From NCBI GenBank assembly GCA_964573475.1, contig CAZNJT010000045.1:1-13393 (forward strand): a stretch of 13,393 nucleotides of DNA. Reading direction: 5' to 3'. Position numbers and translations under genes: made by a program. The DNA is from CAVZKK01 sp964573475 (lineage in GTDB: Archaea; Thermoproteota; Bathyarchaeia; Bathyarchaeales; Bathycorpusculaceae). Positions 13,162-13,393 of this stretch are shown piece by piece (the first letter of the stretch is position 1; each line of letters begins with the position of its first letter). Below the pieces are notes generated by a model. It was given only the letters and a program-made list of their open reading frames with translations, was not told the origin of the DNA and ran no database searches.

Positions 13162-13393
13162 AGTCCACACCCTTTGCAATGAATATGTTACATTATTATT
13201 AATCTGTAGGTAAATTTAATGTTTCTAAAAGAAGCTTCGATTAAAAACGTCATAGGTGAGTTTGAGGTCAGTGCAGGTTAGTGGCTTTTTCACAGCTTAT
13301 GGCTCTTTGCCGTCGCCTCACATCATCCCACAGTTAACATCTCATTACAAAGATTTATTCATTTTGATGGTTGTAGAACATTAAACTTAAATT
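13162..13393. other. Right-end non-coding stretch upstream of the THUMP gene
   Basis: No convincing gene. It should contain the THUMP promoter (A/T-rich TTAATAATAATG read on the minus strand at about 13190-13201). A 20-codon plus-strand reading frame starts at 13219 without a ribosome binding site. No tRNA-like fold was seen. The promoter of the next gene to the right may also lie here. Confidence 0.5.

Noticed and set aside
13268..13326. C/D-box sRNA candidate on the minus strand: ATGATGT (C-like) and CTGA (D) 59 bases apart
   Set aside because: The C box lacks the final A needed for the sheared G-A pairs, and no good C'/D' pair is present (only CTGTGA). The spacing alone is not enough.
1..13393. 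CRISPR arrays, insertion sequences, tRNA or rRNA genes
   Set aside because: No repeat-spacer series, transposase-like protein, terminal inverted repeats or cloverleaf-like sequence was seen on reading both strands; no search tool was run.

Overview
The window looks archaeal, most likely a mesophilic to moderately thermophilic member of the Thermoproteota such as a Bathyarchaeia-type lineage. This is inferred from gene content, not from a marker tree. The archaeal signs are a KEOPS Cgi121 subunit, a TAN1-like THUMP protein, an endonuclease Q, an AOR-family tungstoenzyme, many TTG starts, purine-rich Shine-Dalgarno sites and A/T-rich TATA-like promoters. A 100-N scaffold gap at 4119-4218 shows that this is a draft assembly, probably a metagenome bin.

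Layout. 1-1756 (minus): an AOR-family aldehyde:ferredoxin oxidoreductase, cut by the window edge, coupled to a 16-cysteine polyferredoxin. 1892-3963 (plus): a DedA/VTT membrane protein and an EndoQ-type PHP nuclease. 4058-5599 (plus): an N-terminal fragment of TldD/PmbA interrupted by the gap, then a NapH-like membrane iron-sulfur protein. 5706-10285 (mainly minus): a urocanate-degradation cluster, read as glutamate formiminotransferase, imidazolonepropionase, urocanate hydratase and a Cys-rich DUF3795 protein. A small frameshifted membrane-protein gene on the plus strand sits inside it. 10376-11248 (minus): a secreted, C-terminally anchored surface protein. 11473-13161: a phosphoribosyltransferase translationally coupled to Cgi121, convergent with a THUMP protein.

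How it fits together. The cluster can convert urocanate to formiminoglutamate and then to glutamate plus a formimino-C1 unit on a folate-type carrier. HutH and a cyclodeaminase are not in the window. With the AOR/polyferredoxin pair and the NapH-like protein this suggests an anaerobic amino-acid-using heterotroph with ferredoxin-based electron flow. The right end is a tRNA-modification neighbourhood (t6A via KEOPS; THUMP protein).

Most worth checking: (1) the DUF3795 gene has an in-frame UAG followed by 24 coding-looking codons; (2) a small membrane-protein gene carries a +1 and a -1 shift that cancel; (3) TldD is cut before its metalloprotease motif; (4) the AOR has Asp where the first cluster cysteine is expected. 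I found no CRISPR array, insertion sequence, tRNA or rRNA, and no convincing evidence for a wholly new multi-gene system.
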